Assembly (NCBI GenBank): GCA_022703295.1
Contig: JAKLDX010000066.1
Coordinates: forward strand, 1 to 6,502
Origin: Candidatus Omnitrophota bacterium
GTDB taxonomy: Bacteria; Omnitrophota; Gorgyraeia; 2-01-FULL-45-10
Reading direction: 5' to 3'
Length of the DNA: 6,502 nucleotides
Below the pieces are notes generated by a model. That model had not been told where the DNA came from, searched no databases, and saw only the letters and a list, made by a program, of their open reading frames with translations. Position numbers and translations under genes: made by a program. Shown in pieces: positions 1 through 6,502 of this stretch; position 1 is the stretch's first letter; every line of letters begins with the position of its first letter.

Positions 1-1
1 A

Positions 2-433
2 GCGCGCTTAAGAGCAGCGCTCATCCTCGAGCTGATAGAAAAACGCAGCGCGCTTAGGGACAAATTAAATGCTGTGACGCTGGACGATATATTGCGCTGG
101 GCAAAATCGAGCGAAGAGGAATTCGCGGATGTTGAATTTACGCCCTTACGGCATGACGGAAAACTCGATGAAATACGGCTGGAGCTCCCCGCGGAAGATC
201 TCCTCATCCGTTATTATGATTCGCAGATAAGCTCTTCCGACACCATTCCGAACGGTTATTCTGATATAACGCAGCAGGTGGTATCGTCTTATGAGATGCA
301 TCCCGAAAGCACGATCCACCGGCAGATATTGAAAAAAATGGCGCAACTGCCTGCGCCTGCCGCGCCTGAAAAAGCCACCGAAAACAAAAAAGATACACCG
401 CTATCCTCCCTCAAGAAAATCGCGATTACTGAC
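2..433 (+). other. N-terminal segment of the visible protein, unrecognised
   Basis: These are residues 1-144 of the open frame. The first 40 or so look like one or two amphipathic helices rich in Leu, Arg, Glu and Lys, followed by a mixed acidic segment with alternating hydrophobic residues that could be beta strands. Residues about 115-140 form a Pro/Ala/Lys/Glu-rich linker running into the membrane hairpin. I recognise no family. The segment probably belongs to a module that begins upstream of the window, so its function cannot be judged from here. Confidence 0.5.
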
Positions 434-3400
434 GTGCTGTATGCCGTAAGCGCCATAACCCTGGCCGGAGCCGCGTATTCCATAAATTATGAGCTTCAAT
501 TGATGGATATTGTCGCGTTTTCGACAAGCCTTTTGACGATTGTCGCTTGTTTCCTCGCAGTATTTTATATCTACAGGATAATCAAAATAAAACGGGCCGA
601 ACGCGATGTCTTCTTGCGACATTTCGCGCTCGACTCAATTATACATACATACCATAAGGCGTTCTTATCGAGGCCTCCGCATTCGAAATATGAAATAAGG
701 CCGGATGAAATAGAACCTGACACTATCTCGCCGGGCGATGAGAGTTATGACAGGCATGCTGAAAGGGCGGCTAAAATATCCGCGGCCATAGCGGTCCTTG
801 AAGAGAAAGCGCCGCAGCTTGGGGATGTTTTCGCGGCAAGAGCTGGCCGGCTGCGCGATGAAGTCACCGTCCTGGGGCTCACGGACATGCGGACTAGCCT
901 CTTATTTTCGGATCTCGAGAGTGGCGTTTTTGTGCCGGTGTATGTCGGCAGAAGGCGCAACGCCCTCTACATGTCCATGTACCTCCTGGATGATTTCGAT
1001 ATCAGTAAAAAAGAGGATATGGAAGACCTGGCAATAGTCCTCAACTCCAGAATGCGCATCCTGGAAGCATATAATTACTGGACCGCGAAAAAGGCATCGC
1101 CTGCCCTGATGCATAAAAAGATACAGGAACAGAGGGTATGGGCCCTGAATGAAAGCGAGAAGGCGATTGGTTCCGTTGAGAGGCTCGAAAAAAGGCTCAG
1201 GCGCCTTGCGGCAATAGATGCGAAGACCAAAACAAAAGATATGCTGCCTTTCATTGAGAAGAAGATGAACCAGGCGGACCTGTACGAAATGGAGCTGTAC
1301 AAAAAATGGGGTGCGCAGATAGAGGAAGGGCAGGTCGATGAGGCCCGTGCCCAGGAATTCAGGAGAGATTTCATTGACCTGGCTAACCGATACGGGCGCC
1401 TTGCTCATAGATGGGAAAATCTCGGAGACAGAAAAACAGCGAAAAACTATCACGATGAAAAAGTGAATGCGCTGAAGCTGATACAGCGGGTGGATACAGG
1501 TGCATGGCCGATACAGATACAGGAGCAGATAGTTTACCTGAAGGTGCGTGAAGGGATATATGACGATTTTGCGAAAGAACTAAGGGCCTATCTCACCGGC
1601 AAAGGTTTTCCGCGTGAGCTGAAGCCGCAGGAACTTTCCTGGCTGCATTTTGAGCTCGGGGCGCATTATGACGTATTCCGGGATGAGGTATTGTATACAC
1701 TCACTTCCCATGAATCGATGGCCGATTTTCTCACCCGGTACAAGATACGGAGGGCAAGAAAAATTGCCGAAAAGATGTTCGCCGATTTTGAAACCGGAGT
1801 TCTTGGCAGAAAAAGAGGGCCGGGTTTTAACAATACCATCAAGGCATTTGCCCTGAATTCATGCCGGATCGCTTTACGTGTAATAAAATGGATCATTTTG
1901 CCGAACAATAGAGCTATCGATATAAAATGGGAGGTAATACCGGGTATCGGTGAGAAGCTTGATAATCTTGAAAAGAAGATAGCGAAGACTAAGAAGGCGG
2001 GGGATGCGATCTCTGCCGCGTCAGAAGCGCTATCGCGAAATTCAATAAGCCTGTCCGAGTTTTTCGAAACTATCAAGAATATTCGCATCGGCGATGAAGG
2101 GGACGGGAAAGACTTTCCTGCGGGAGAGAGCCTTCGGGCACCGGAAGGCGAAGACCTGAAAAGTTTCCCGGTCACAGATAATCCCGGTACGAAAGATATC
2201 CTCGAACTTCCGCTTTATGAAAAAGAGGACTCGGCTGTTAGCCTGGAAGAAAAAAGAACTGCGGAATCCATGAAAATAATGCCTCCGCCGGAACGCATGA
2301 CCATGTTAAGAGAGGATCTTGACAGTTATAAATCTCTCTGTGTGCTGTCGGGGCAGGCCTGCATTGCGAATGCGGATGAGGCGGATTATATTTATGTAAT
2401 TGCCAATGCCAGAGTGGTATGTCTGACCCTATATGACCGGGAACGCAAGATCGGTATCATGCTGAACTTTGCGCCTAATACAGATGTTAAACGTGCTATT
2501 AGCCTGGTGCTTTCGCGGTATAAAGTGAAGAGCGGCTCTCTTCTTCAAGCGAAGGTAGTCGGCGAAGAAGATAGCGTTAGCTCAAAGATCATGATTGCGA
2601 GGATAGCGGAAGCCCTTAAGGCAGAGAATATAGAAGTTGTCGAAGAGAGTGTTTTTCCGGAAGAGCCCAGGGATATTGCGCTTTCTCCTTCGACCGGACA
2701 ACTTCTTGATATTCATAATTCACCTAAGCCTATTGAATTCAGCCTAAAGGGCCCTGTGATCAACGAGTGGGATTACACGATTAAGAGATACTCTCCTCAG
2801 GAAAAAGGTTTTGAGCTTGGCACTATTTTTCCGCGGCATGATTATCCTGAAGACTTTCTTCCCATGATAGAACATGTAATGAGAGCGCCGGATAACGGAT
2901 TCCTGGAAAACGCCTTTAGAAACATTTTCAGCATGGAACTGAACAGGGACGATATCAGCGATATAAGACTAGTGTATGATGACAGGGGAGGGATAAAAAT
3001 GACTTTCCTTGCCACGGTAACGCTTGATAACGGAAGAAAATTTTCGTTCGCCGTTAAGCCAACATATCCGACCATGGACGCGGAAGACCGTATAAATCTT
3101 ATAAACTCTTTGCACTTATGGGAAAAATATTCAAAAATTCCGGGGGCCGAGCAATATATTTCGAAATACGGCGCCCAAGCGTCTATCCAAGTCGCCAATA
3201 AGGGCTACGTAAGCCCCATAACGATAATCGCACAGGAATATGTATATGGCGCTACGCTTGCGAATATTCTGCGAAGCGAAACTTTACCTGCCAGAAGAAG
3301 GTCTGTGGCAATAAGAGATGCTGTCGATGCCTATCTTGAGGCATTCGACAGGTATGGCATCGCCATACACGATCCGAAGCCTTCCAACATCTGCCTGGTT

Positions 3401-6400
3401 CACGGAACTATGGCGCAATGGAAAATCATAGACATGGATAAGATATATTCCGGTACGGAATACGAGCAACGACCTGTCCGGACCCGGGAAGAGTATCTAA
3501 GGCTTCTATGGCGTTATGTAGAATACAGGGACTACTTGAGAACGTTAGGCGTAAAAGACCCCGAGCCGGAACCGCCGAAGGCTAGCACGACGATATGGAG
3601 CGATGGATTTGATTCTAAAAACTTTCCGGTTGCCTCGGATGAAAATAATACTCGTGATATTTCTTCGCGCACCATGGCAATGTTCGAAAGAGTGAAAAAT
3701 GTTTTCGGGAATAACGTGGTTAAGGATCCGCTGTACCTGGATTACGACTTTCAGCAATTTTGCGAAGCGCACAGGAGGGAGAAGTTTCTCCAGGATAATG
3801 AAGGCGGCACGGAAGTGGCAGAGTGGGTGCCTCAGACAATATGCCTTATCCCGCTATCCGAATGCACGGCAAAGTGCCAGCATTGTATGTTCTTCAATCA
3901 TGTAAGCGAAAAAGAAAGATTATCTATCAGCGATATGGAGGAGATCTTTAATACGGCCGCTGTGCAAAATTCTTCAGTTCCGGCGCATTTGGTAGGCGGC
4001 GAGGCAACACTTAGGGCCGATATGATGGAGATGGCGGCCAAATTCCCACTCAAGTCCATTGTTACAAATGCTTCGACTATGACTACTAAGGATTCAGCAG
4101 TACGTTTTGTCGCACAGCTGAAAGCAGCGTTGGCCAAGAGAAAAGAGGCTATGGGTGATAGCTTAAACGCCGAAGACAAGCTTTCCGTGCCGGAAAGGGC
4201 AAAGCTATTTGCCGGCCTTGATCATTATCAAAAGGCCTGGCGGGTTTTTACCCATATAAGAAATAGCTTGATAAAACATCATAGAGAGGCGAATTTCAGG
4301 ATACTTTTTTCGCTGGACGACATCCACCTCTCGCAGCCTGCCATAACAGCAGAGAAGATAGCCAACCTTATAGAAGCAGTTGTCAGGATAGCGCCGGAAT
4401 TCGATATGGGCTGCCTTGTCCTGGAAGACAGATGGCAAAAGGCGTTGAACGCCCTTCAGGCCGAATTATCGAAAAGAGGATTTGAGCTGTACCTTAATGA
4501 GGATAAGCTGTCCTTAATTTTATATGACCTGAAAACAGGTGCCTCGCGAGATATCAGGGTTACCTATAATCACGTTATCAGGATCGGCGGTGCGTTATGG
4601 CTGCCGGAGGATTATTTCGAAAAGATCGGAAAAGATGAGGACGCCCTGCTTTTCGGCCAGATAAAAATCATGCCGACTACCGCATTTATTGACTGGAGAG
4701 GGAACTTCAGCCTTGCGGACTCGTTTCTTTCCGACCATGCGCCGATCGTATTCGGGAATGTGCCTAGTGAAGGGTGGGATGCGATACTAAGGCGATGTGA
4801 TAAGGATCCGCTATTCAGGGCTTTCGTCGGTTGGGACAACACCGAAAGGCTGAAGATGTTGGATGAATTTGAGCCTGGTATTGTCGGAAGTATATTGAAA
4901 GGCAAACCTGGTGATGAAATCGCTGTCTTGTATTGGCTTATGTCAGACCCTGAACGTAAGCTATACGCGACATACCGTCTCCTTGATAAATATTATGCCG
5001 CCGGAGTATTGCTGGGGGAAAATCCGGTTCAGGGCATGACGAGCAGAGAGATCAAGGCTCTTGTGAAGCGTGAGATATCCGATCTGCGCAAAAAATTCAT
5101 AGAAACAAGATCCGGCGAGATTCGTAAAAGTTTTCCAGCCGGTGACGAGAAGCCTGAGAATGTCATTACCTCCACGGAAAAGATACTCACCAGAGGCAGG
5201 GAAGTGCCGCCGGATTCCATATTTTCAGATTTGGACGTTGACCGGATAATCGACAAAAGCATAGGCGCGCTTAACACCAAATACGGGAAAGGCAGTTTTC
5301 GGCTCGTCAGCATGTTCAAGGCAGGCGCTTACTCGCATATAGCTGTTATTGAGCAGAAGGTAGGCGAGAAAAGCCGGCGATATGTGATGGAGGTCCCCAT
5401 AGCCTATGATGCCGAATCGCTGGATACCATACGCAACACCCAGAAATTATTCAGATATTATCATTCCGAAAAACGCGGGCGTTATCTGCCGAAACCTTTT
5501 GAGCTTTTGGATATAGAATTCACTCCGCGTACGCGGGAGCAGCCTTTAAATATTCCCGTGTCCGTGCAGGAATATATGGAAGATTCCGCTGAGCTTCATT
5601 TTGCGAACGGCAGGTTGTACAGATGGATCTACGAAAGGGCGCCCATAAGCGGTCTGCCTCATAATTTGAACCGCGTCATTCCGCTGGACGAAAGAGAGAC
5701 GGGAGACATCCTGTCCGATATGGCGGCAGCTATCGTTTATCATTATGAGCCGGACAGAGAAGGCGGAACAACGTTATCCAATGTACATGTAAATGCCGGG
5801 GATTTTGACCATCAGCTAGTAACTGTCCGCACGGCGAACGGAGTTGCCGATATTAATGAGTTGAGGCTCATAACAGCCCGGGGCATCAGGAGCGGTGTGG
5901 ATGTGCCGTCTTTTATAAGAGCGCTCCTGAATCTTAGCGTAATGGAGTATGTCATAGATGAGAACCGTCTTTTACAAGAGGTGCCCGGCCCATGCGTAGA
6001 GGTTCCGGTTAAGCTTTTGAATATTCCGCTTCTCTTTGAAGGCATTGTCCGCGGCCTGGCCCATCTATACCTGGATCAGGGGATTGAGAATCACAGGGAG
6101 AAAGCTATCTCAGATGCAGGGCGATGGATGGATCTTTTTGAGCAGTCTGACCTCAGCATTCCTTACCGCAGTGATATTCGCCGGTGGAAAGAAGAACATC
6201 ATTTACAAAGTAGGGGAAATCTCGAGAAAGAGATAATTCCTTTTAAAGCATATCCAGGAATGGGCCATCCGGGATTAGAAGATTTAAGAACAGGCATAAA
6301 TGGCCTCCGTCAAAGAATCGCCGAGTTTCCGGAATATCCCGGCTCTGGGCTGTTGTCTCGTTTATTTGCTTATTTATTCGGAAGAGCTTCTAAGAATTTA

Positions 6401-6502
6401 GCCCATGCCGAGAACAGGTTAAGGGCCATGGAAAATACATTCGGGCCTGACGGATCAAAAACCGAAGACCTCAAAAGCTTCCCCGTGGAGGACACAGGGC
6501 AA
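2..6502 (+). CDS. Internal part of a giant multi-domain protein (membrane hairpin, CheD-like, kinase-like, radical SAM, pseudokinase-like)
   Basis: One reading frame, starting at base 2, is open across the whole window: 2167 consecutive sense codons with neither a native start nor a stop. A random run of that length is essentially impossible. The translation has coherent secondary structure and recognisable motifs throughout, so this is a real gene cut at both window edges and not an artefact. Domains in order are a two-helix membrane hairpin, helical and TPR-like regions, a CheD-like fold, a kinase fold, a radical SAM domain and a degenerate second kinase fold. Short Gly/Ser/Asp/Glu-rich linkers with a recurring FPV or FPA motif separate them. 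Because the true start lies upstream, no start codon or ribosome binding site can be assigned. No single known family covers this architecture. The overall function is unknown. A modular, membrane-tethered cytoplasmic enzyme or scaffold is my inference. The style resembles the giant proteins of Candidatus Omnitrophota. Confidence 0.93.
434..574 (+). other. Two-helix transmembrane hairpin
   Basis: Residues 145-161 form an uncharged run (VLYAVSAITLAGAAYSI) and residues 170-191 a second one (starting IVAFSTSLLTIVACFL). They are joined by a short acidic turn, NYELQLMD. Lys pairs precede the first helix (SLKKIA) and a strongly basic run follows the second (RIIKIKRAER). By the positive-inside rule both flanks are cytoplasmic and the turn is outside. 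This is the only clear membrane segment in the window, so all later domains, including the kinase-like and radical SAM domains, should lie in the cytoplasm, tethered to the inner face of the membrane. The first helix is on the short side. A single-span alternative cannot be excluded. Confidence 0.8.
899..1084 (+). other. Possible degenerate M48-like metallopeptidase segment
   Basis: Residues about 300-361 read as two strands (GVFVPVYVGRR), a second strand (NALYMSMYLLDDFD) and then a helix DLAIVLNSRMRILEA. The order strand, 'aLyiS..LLd', acidic turn, 'eeLaaVLaHEiaH' is typical of M48-type gluzincins. If aligned this way, the zinc-binding HExxH positions (residues 349, 350 and 353) are Ser, Arg and Ile, so no peptidase activity would be expected. 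The resemblance rests on pattern only, with no catalytic residue as anchor. It could equally be an unrelated alpha/beta domain. Preceding residues from about 195 to 299 are helical and charged, without a recognised family. Confidence 0.28.
1085..1500 (+). other. Charged helical region with one TPR-like helix pair
   Basis: Residues about 362-500 are almost free of Pro and Gly and rich in Lys, Glu, Arg, Leu and Ala, consistent with long helices, possibly a coiled coil around SVERLEKRLRRLAA. Near residues 464-492 the pattern W, LG, A, Y, A (YGRLAHRWENLGDRKTAKNY, then a second helix ending NALKLI) fits a tetratricopeptide-type helix pair. Only one unit is clear, so this may be a solitary TPR or simply a similar helical hairpin. 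Such regions usually mediate protein contacts. No enzymatic motif is visible. Confidence 0.5.
1501..2104 (+). other. Mostly helical region, unrecognised
   Basis: Residues about 501-701 contain several predicted helices with aromatic residues (ELSWLHFELGAHYDVFRDE) and basic patches (RYKIRRARKIAEKM). A hydrophobic-basic stretch, CRIALRVIKWIILP, could be amphipathic and lie on the membrane surface, but it has too many charges for a transmembrane helix. A Lys/Glu-rich helix (KLDNLEKKIAKTKK) and a Ser-rich helix lead into the first linker. I do not recognise a family. There is no stop, frameshift or change of character suggesting that it is not translated. Confidence 0.45.
2105..2182 (+). repeat. 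Linker 1: two copies of the FP(V/A) boundary motif
   Basis: Two copies lie 17 residues apart: GKDFPAG (2105-2125) and EDLKSFPVTD (2150-2179). The surroundings are rich in Gly, Asp, Glu, Ser and Pro and look unstructured. The linker separates the helical region from the CheD-like domain. The second copy shares eight consecutive residues, EDLKSFPV, with the copy at the right edge of the window, encoded with synonymous differences in four of the eight codons. Confidence 0.7.
2336..2713 (+). other. CheD-like domain lacking catalytic Cys and His
   Basis: Residues about 779-904 follow the CheD pattern along their length. They contain an opening strand with a Gly and ANADEADYI, then the strand RVVCLTLYDRERKIGIMLNF, which matches the CheD core 'GSCVAVxLYDpxxkiGGMxHfmLP'. 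A helix (TDVKRAISLVL), a strand with AKVVGEEDS in place of the 'akifGGAxm' segment, a helix (IARIAEALKAENI), the strand EVVEES and a final hairpin with SPSTGQLLDI follow. CheD is a chemoreceptor glutamine deamidase that uses Cys, His and Thr. Here the aligned Cys is Val805 and the aligned His is Asn822, and the Gly-rich GGA is also lost. A deamidase reaction is therefore unlikely, and a binding role is more plausible. The domain sits between linker 1 and the kinase fold with little spacer. Confidence 0.6.
2738..3550 (+). other. Kinase-fold domain (APH / protein-kinase-like), motifs intact
   Basis: Residues about 913-1183 carry the kinase landmarks in order. Strands with a DDRGG turn lead to KFSFAVKP, with the likely ATP-binding Lys1019. 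The hinge-like strand ITIIAQEYVYGATL follows. The catalytic loop is IAIHDPKPSNICLV, in which Asp1124 and Asn1129 give DxxxxN, very close to the DLKPSN of protein kinases. Then comes WKIIDMDKI, with Asp1144 in the place of the DFG aspartate. DMD instead of DFG, and the absence of a clear Gly loop, point to the APH, RIO or ABC1 side of the superfamily more than to classical Ser/Thr kinases. The part after DxD is short (about 40 residues, YEQRPVRTREEYLRLL onward), so the C-lobe is minimal. Phosphotransfer to a protein or small molecule is plausible. The substrate is unknown. Confidence 0.72.
3611..3640 (+). repeat. Linker 2: FPV boundary motif
   Basis: The motif DSKNFPVASD (residues 1204-1213) lies in a Ser/Asp/Asn-rich linker between the kinase-like and radical SAM domains. 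The core K-x-F-P-V matches linker 1 and the right-edge copy. The preceding residues are Pro/Glu-rich (DPEPEPPK), which also suggests a flexible spacer. Confidence 0.65.
3672..4690 (+). other. Radical SAM domain
   Basis: After a helical lead-in (about residues 1224-1273) the strand QTICLIPLSE runs into CTAKCQHC. Cys1288, Cys1292 and Cys1295 make the canonical CX3CX2C motif that binds the 4Fe-4S cluster used to cleave S-adenosylmethionine. Further family landmarks are LVGGEATL (residues 1330-1337), matching the GGEP-type SAM-contacting motif, SIVTNAST (from residue 1353), matching the 'tNG' strand, and FSLDDIHLS (residues 1436-1444), matching the 'SlDg..' strand. About 80 residues of charged helix sit between the TNA and SLDD strands, where about 20-30 are usual, so there is an insertion in the barrel. 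A second mixed insertion (residues about 1490-1540) precedes the tail. Radical SAM enzymes modify peptides, cofactors and many other substrates. The motifs do not reveal which applies here. Confidence 0.85.
4676..5122 (+). other. SPASM/twitch-like tail of the radical SAM domain without cluster cysteines, plus helical extension
   Basis: TTAFIDWRGNFSLADSF, then IVFGNVPSEGWDAIL and DPLFRAF, follow the usual layout of radical SAM C-terminal tails ('idpdGnvyPC...lGNi...sleeiw...plfral'). In SPASM and twitch domains the tail cysteines hold one or two extra 4Fe-4S clusters. Here the expected Cys after the IDxxG turn is absent, and the whole stretch has only one Cys (residue 1599, base 4796). An auxiliary cluster is therefore unlikely, although the fold appears kept. 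A helical extension (EIAVLYWLMSDPERK, then TSREIKALVKREISDLRKKF) ends at linker 3. Confidence 0.55.
5123..5149 (+). repeat. Linker 3: FPA boundary motif
   Basis: The motif RKSFPAGDE (residues 1708-1716) closes the radical SAM module and opens a Lys/Glu/Pro/Thr-rich spacer before the second kinase fold. It combines the KSFP core of the EDLKSFPV copies with the FPAG ending of the first copy in linker 1. Confidence 0.62.
5222..5899 (+). other. Second kinase-fold domain, probably a pseudokinase
   Basis: Residues about 1741-1966 repeat the layout of the first kinase fold. The strand FRLVSMFKAGAYSHIAVIEQ has a short Gly-containing turn. RRYVMEVPIAYDAES stands where the first domain has KFSFAVKP, with Glu1797 near the expected Lys. 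The hinge IPVSVQEYMED matches IIAQEY. GGTTLSNVHVN stands in place of HDPKPSNICLV, and NGVADINEL in place of KIIDMDKI. The Asn of the catalytic loop (1927) and the Asp of the DxD/DFG position (1950) remain, but the His-Asp pair has become Gly-Gly (1921-1922) and the ATP Lys is not evident. Phosphotransfer is therefore unlikely. Nucleotide binding or a regulatory contact with the first kinase domain is possible. Spacing between landmarks is similar to the first domain but about 20 residues longer before the hinge and 8 longer after the catalytic loop. Confidence 0.5.
5900..6463 (+). other. Helical tail after the pseudokinase, unrecognised
   Basis: Residues about 1967-2154 are mostly helical. 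A hydrophobic-acidic helix (SFIRALLNLSVMEYVIDE) is followed by a second helix (PLLFEGIVRGLAHLYLD), a Trp-containing charged stretch (GRWMDLFEQSD, RRWKEEHH), a Gly/Pro-rich turn (YPGMGHPGLED) and a final helix (SKNLAHAENRLRAMEN). The first part probably completes the C-lobe of the second kinase fold. SGLLSRLFAYLFGRA is amphipathic and too short and charged at the ends for a confident membrane helix. No catalytic motif is visible. Confidence 0.45.
6464..6493 (+). repeat. Linker 4: FPV boundary motif at the right edge
   Basis: The motif EDLKSFPVED (residues 2155-2164) repeats EDLKSFPV of linker 1 exactly. The codons for Leu, Ser, Pro and Val differ between the two copies while the amino acids do not. 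A Gly/Asp/Ser/Lys-rich lead-in (GPDGSKT) precedes it. By analogy with the other copies, a new module should begin just beyond the right edge of the window. Confidence 0.7.

Noticed and set aside
1..56. The 10-base repeat agcgcgctta at 1-10 and 47-56
   Set aside because: It is too short to matter, and the copies fall in different codon phases, so no peptide repeat results.
902..1453. Minus-strand open frame of 183 codons, the longest complete ORF inside the window
   Set aside because: It lies wholly antisense to the continuous + frame, has no recognisable family or ribosome binding context, and its Phe/Leu/His-rich composition is that of an antisense shadow. The same holds for the other shorter minus-strand frames.
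1598..1618. GKGFPRE, similar to the boundary motif
   Set aside because: It lies inside a helical, structured region, has Arg after Pro where the others have Val or Ala, and is not near a domain boundary.
1844..1909. Hydrophobic stretch around CRIALRVIKWIILP as a possible third transmembrane helix
   Set aside because: It contains two Arg and a Lys within the core and is short. An amphipathic surface helix is more likely.
2984..3001. Purine-rich AGGGGAGGG about seven bases before an in-frame ATG, resembling an internal ribosome binding site
   Set aside because: The purine run is explained by the codons for Asp-Arg-Gly-Gly in a turn of the kinase N-lobe, and starting here would split that domain. 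There is no other sign of an internal start.
3721..4812. The 12-base direct repeat taaggatccgct at 3721-3732 and 4801-4812
   Set aside because: About one 12-base repeat is expected by chance in 6.5 kb. Both copies encode Lys-Asp-Pro-Leu in unrelated contexts.
6036..6236. Plus-strand short ORF in another frame, with similar ones at 798, 1650 and 3699
   Set aside because: All are out of frame with the domain-bearing frame, short, and without motifs. They are shadows.

Overview
The window is internal to one giant protein-coding gene on the + strand. Reading from base 2, all 2167 codons up to base 6502 are sense codons. There is no in-frame stop, no visible gene start and no intergenic space, so the gene continues past both edges. 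Every shorter complete ORF on either strand is a shadow of this frame. I therefore annotate one partial CDS and then describe its domains as sub-features.

Layout of the protein, in residues of the window: an unrecognised N-terminal stretch (1-144); a two-helix membrane hairpin (about 145-191); a soluble region with a possible degenerate M48-like metallopeptidase segment (about 300-361); a charged helical region with one TPR-like helix pair (about 362-500); an unrecognised helical region (to about 700); a linker; a CheD-like fold without the usual catalytic Cys and His (about 779-904); a kinase-fold (APH/protein-kinase-like) domain with Lys, HD/DxxxxN and DxD motifs intact (about 913-1183); a linker; a radical SAM domain with an intact CX3CX2C cluster motif and a SPASM-like tail without the SPASM cysteines (about 1224-1707); a linker; a second kinase fold that looks catalytically dead (about 1741-1966); a helical tail; and a fourth linker at the right edge. 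The linkers share a short motif, (K/R)(S/N/D)FP(V/A), that recurs at domain boundaries with different synonymous codons.

The organism is probably an uncultivated bacterium of the Candidatus Omnitrophota (OP3) type. This is inferred from the giant multi-domain ORF, the mixture of intact and decayed enzyme folds, and the codon style (many ATA, AGA and AGG codons at balanced base composition). Giant genes are known in that phylum. The assignment is not proven by any marker in the window.

How the parts might work together is inference. The hairpin would hold the chain at the membrane, and positive charges on both flanks put the remaining domains in the cytoplasm. One kinase-like and one radical SAM domain look competent, whereas the CheD-like, second kinase-like and possible peptidase domains look like binding or scaffold versions of enzymes. 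No promoter, terminator, RNA gene, mobile element or CRISPR array was seen.
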